In this document: positions 33,012 through 33,963 of the stretch, in pieces
How the letters are laid out: each line of letters begins with the position of its first letter
Numbering within the stretch: the first letter of the stretch is position 1
Source of the DNA: JAJDNS01 sp963578825
Lineage (GTDB): Bacteria; Acidobacteriota; Vicinamibacteria; Fen-336
DNA: 33,963 bases
Assembly: GCA_963578825.1 (NCBI GenBank)
Contig: CAUZDW010000041.1
Span: 1-33,963 of the forward strand
Reading direction: 5' to 3'
Made by a program: the position numbers and the translations under genes
Notes under the pieces: model-generated
What the model was told of the DNA's origin: nothing
The model's database searches: none
What the model saw: the letters and a program-made list of their open reading frames with translations, nothing else

Positions 33012-33963
33012 ATGCTCCGCTTCCTGACCGCCGGCGAGTCGCACGGCCCGGGTCTCGCCGTCATCGTCGAAGGGATGCCCGCCGGCGTCCCCATCCACCG
33101 CGACGCCATCAACGCCGACCTGGCCCGGCGTCAGGGTGGATACGGCCGCGGCGGGCGCATGAAGATCGAAAAGGACGCCGTCGAGATCCTCTCGGGCATC
33201 CGCCACGGCTCCACACTGGGCAGCCCCATCGCCTTCGTCGTGCGCAACCGCGACCACGTCAACTGGAGCGACGTGATGTCGCCGGACCCCCAGCCCGACG
33301 AAGCCCGCGAGCGCCGACGACTCCGCTACCCACGCCCCGGCCACGCGGACCTGGCAGGCGCCATCAAGTACGGCACCACCGACCTGCGCAACGTCCTCGA
33401 ACGCGCCAGCGCCCGAGAGACCACGGCCCGTGTCGCCGCCGGCGCCGTGGCCCGCGCCCTCCTTCTTCAAGCCGGCATCGAAGTCCGCAGCCACGTCGTC
33501 CGCATCGCCGGCGCCGCGCTCCCGGACGACCTCCCGGTCTCCTGGGACTCCCTCGACCACGTCGAAGAGTCTCCCGTCCGCTGTATCCACAAGGACACCG
33601 CGGCCGCCATGATCACCGAAATCGATCGCGCCAAGAAGGACGGAGACAGCGTCGGCGGCGAAGTCGAGGTCATCGTCCAGGGCGCACCCGCAGGCCTCGG
33701 CTCCTACACCCACTGGGACCGCCGCCTCGACGGCCGCCTCGCCCAGGCCCTCATGTCCATCCACGCCGTCAAAGCCGTCGCCCTGGGCGCCGGCTTCGAC
33801 GCCGGCGCAACCCGTGGCTCCGCCTTCCACGACGAGATCGTCCTCTCCGACACCGAAGGCGTCGCCCGCCCAACCAACCGAGCCGGCGGAATCGAAGGCG
33901 GCGTCACCAACGGCACCCCCATCCACGCCCGCGCCGTCATCAAGCCCATCCCCACCCGCCGCA
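33012..33963 (+). CDS. aroC: Chorismate synthase, N-terminal part (cut by window edge)
   Basis: 317 codons are visible and open to the window end. Chorismate synthase makes chorismate from EPSP with reduced FMN, the last step of the shikimate pathway. Landmarks: LTAGESHGPGLAVIVEGMPAG at the N-terminus, GYGRGGRMKIEKD near 46, RPGHADLAGAIKYG near 112, DLRNVLERASARETTARVAAG near 129, DSVGGEVEV near 212 and GGIEGGVTNGTPI near 294, all in family order. The ATG at 33012 (MLRFLTAGESHG) fits the family start; an ATG at 33001 is out of frame. The full enzyme is about 360-390 residues, so only the end is missing. Confidence 0.95.
   Translation, partial: MLRFLTAGESHGPGLAVIVEGMPAGVPIHRDAINADLARRQGGYGRGGRMKIEKDAVEILSGIRHGSTLGSPIAFVVRNRDHVNWSDVMSPDPQPDEARERRRLRYPRPGHADLAGAIKYGTTDLRNVLERASARETTARVAAGAVARALLLQAGIEVRSHVVRIAGAALPDDLPVSWDSLDHVEESPVRCIHKDTAAAMITEIDRAKKDGDSVGGEVEVIVQGAPAGLGSYTHWDRRLDGRLAQALMSIHAVKAVALGAGFDAGATRGSAFHDEIVLSDTEGVARPTNRAGGIEGGVTNGTPIHARAVIKPIPTRR

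Overview
The window is GC-rich chromosomal DNA from a diderm bacterium that makes LPS: it carries BamA, OmpH/Skp, LolC/LolD, LpxA, LpxI and a heptosyltransferase-like GT9 enzyme. The combination of a SpoIVB-type S55 protease, a PATAN/DUF4388 protein, a SpoIID-like protein, PD40/propeller proteins and this gene order suggests Acidobacteriota or a neighbouring deep-branching diderm phylum. That placement is inference from gene content. I see no phage, insertion sequence, CRISPR array, tRNA or rRNA. Almost everything is core or envelope genes in tightly packed operons.

Layout. (1) 1-5226, minus strand: a fatty-acid/phospholipid operon yceD-rpmF-plsX-fabG-acpP-fabF, with etfB and etfA (cut by the window edge) at its end, read from a good sigma-70-type promoter at 5199-5226. 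(2) 5227-5437: two stem-loops. (3) 5438-10685, minus: a TonB-like protein and a SpoIID-like protein overlapping by 4 nt, then a PATAN protein with its own strong promoter, a possible 32-residue membrane peptide, and miaA. (4) 10754-24749, minus: a 14-kb run of twelve genes with short gaps or overlaps: enoyl-CoA hydratase, ribH, nusB, lysS, lolC, lolD, clpC, bamA, ompH, a fused fabZ-lpxA, lpxI and a Gfo/Idh/MocA oxidoreductase. (5) 24852-28663: a plus-strand lipoprotein, a small minus-strand membrane-protein pair and a plus-strand S55 protease. (6) 28693-31802, plus: a propeller protein and a GT9 glycosyltransferase following the protease. (7) 31861-32845, minus: a PspF-sized sigma-54 activator frameshifted at a G8 tract, divergent from (8) aroC, which runs off the window end.

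How they fit together. The first operon supplies 3-hydroxyacyl-ACP and acyl-phosphate. The 14-kb run uses 3-hydroxyacyl-ACP for lipid A (FabZ-LpxA, LpxI) and builds the outer-membrane insertion and lipoprotein-export machinery (BamA, OmpH, LolCD). The protease, propeller and lipoprotein genes encode secreted or periplasmic proteins of unknown role.

I did not find a wholly new multi-gene system. The features most worth a second look are the FabZ-LpxA fusion, the circularly permuted S55 protease, the ClpC with an atypical middle domain, the SpoIID domain with an SLH-like insert, the homopolymer frameshift, and a repeated promoter form (TTGAC, 18-nt spacer, TAnnnT) placed so close to start codons that several mRNAs may be leaderless.
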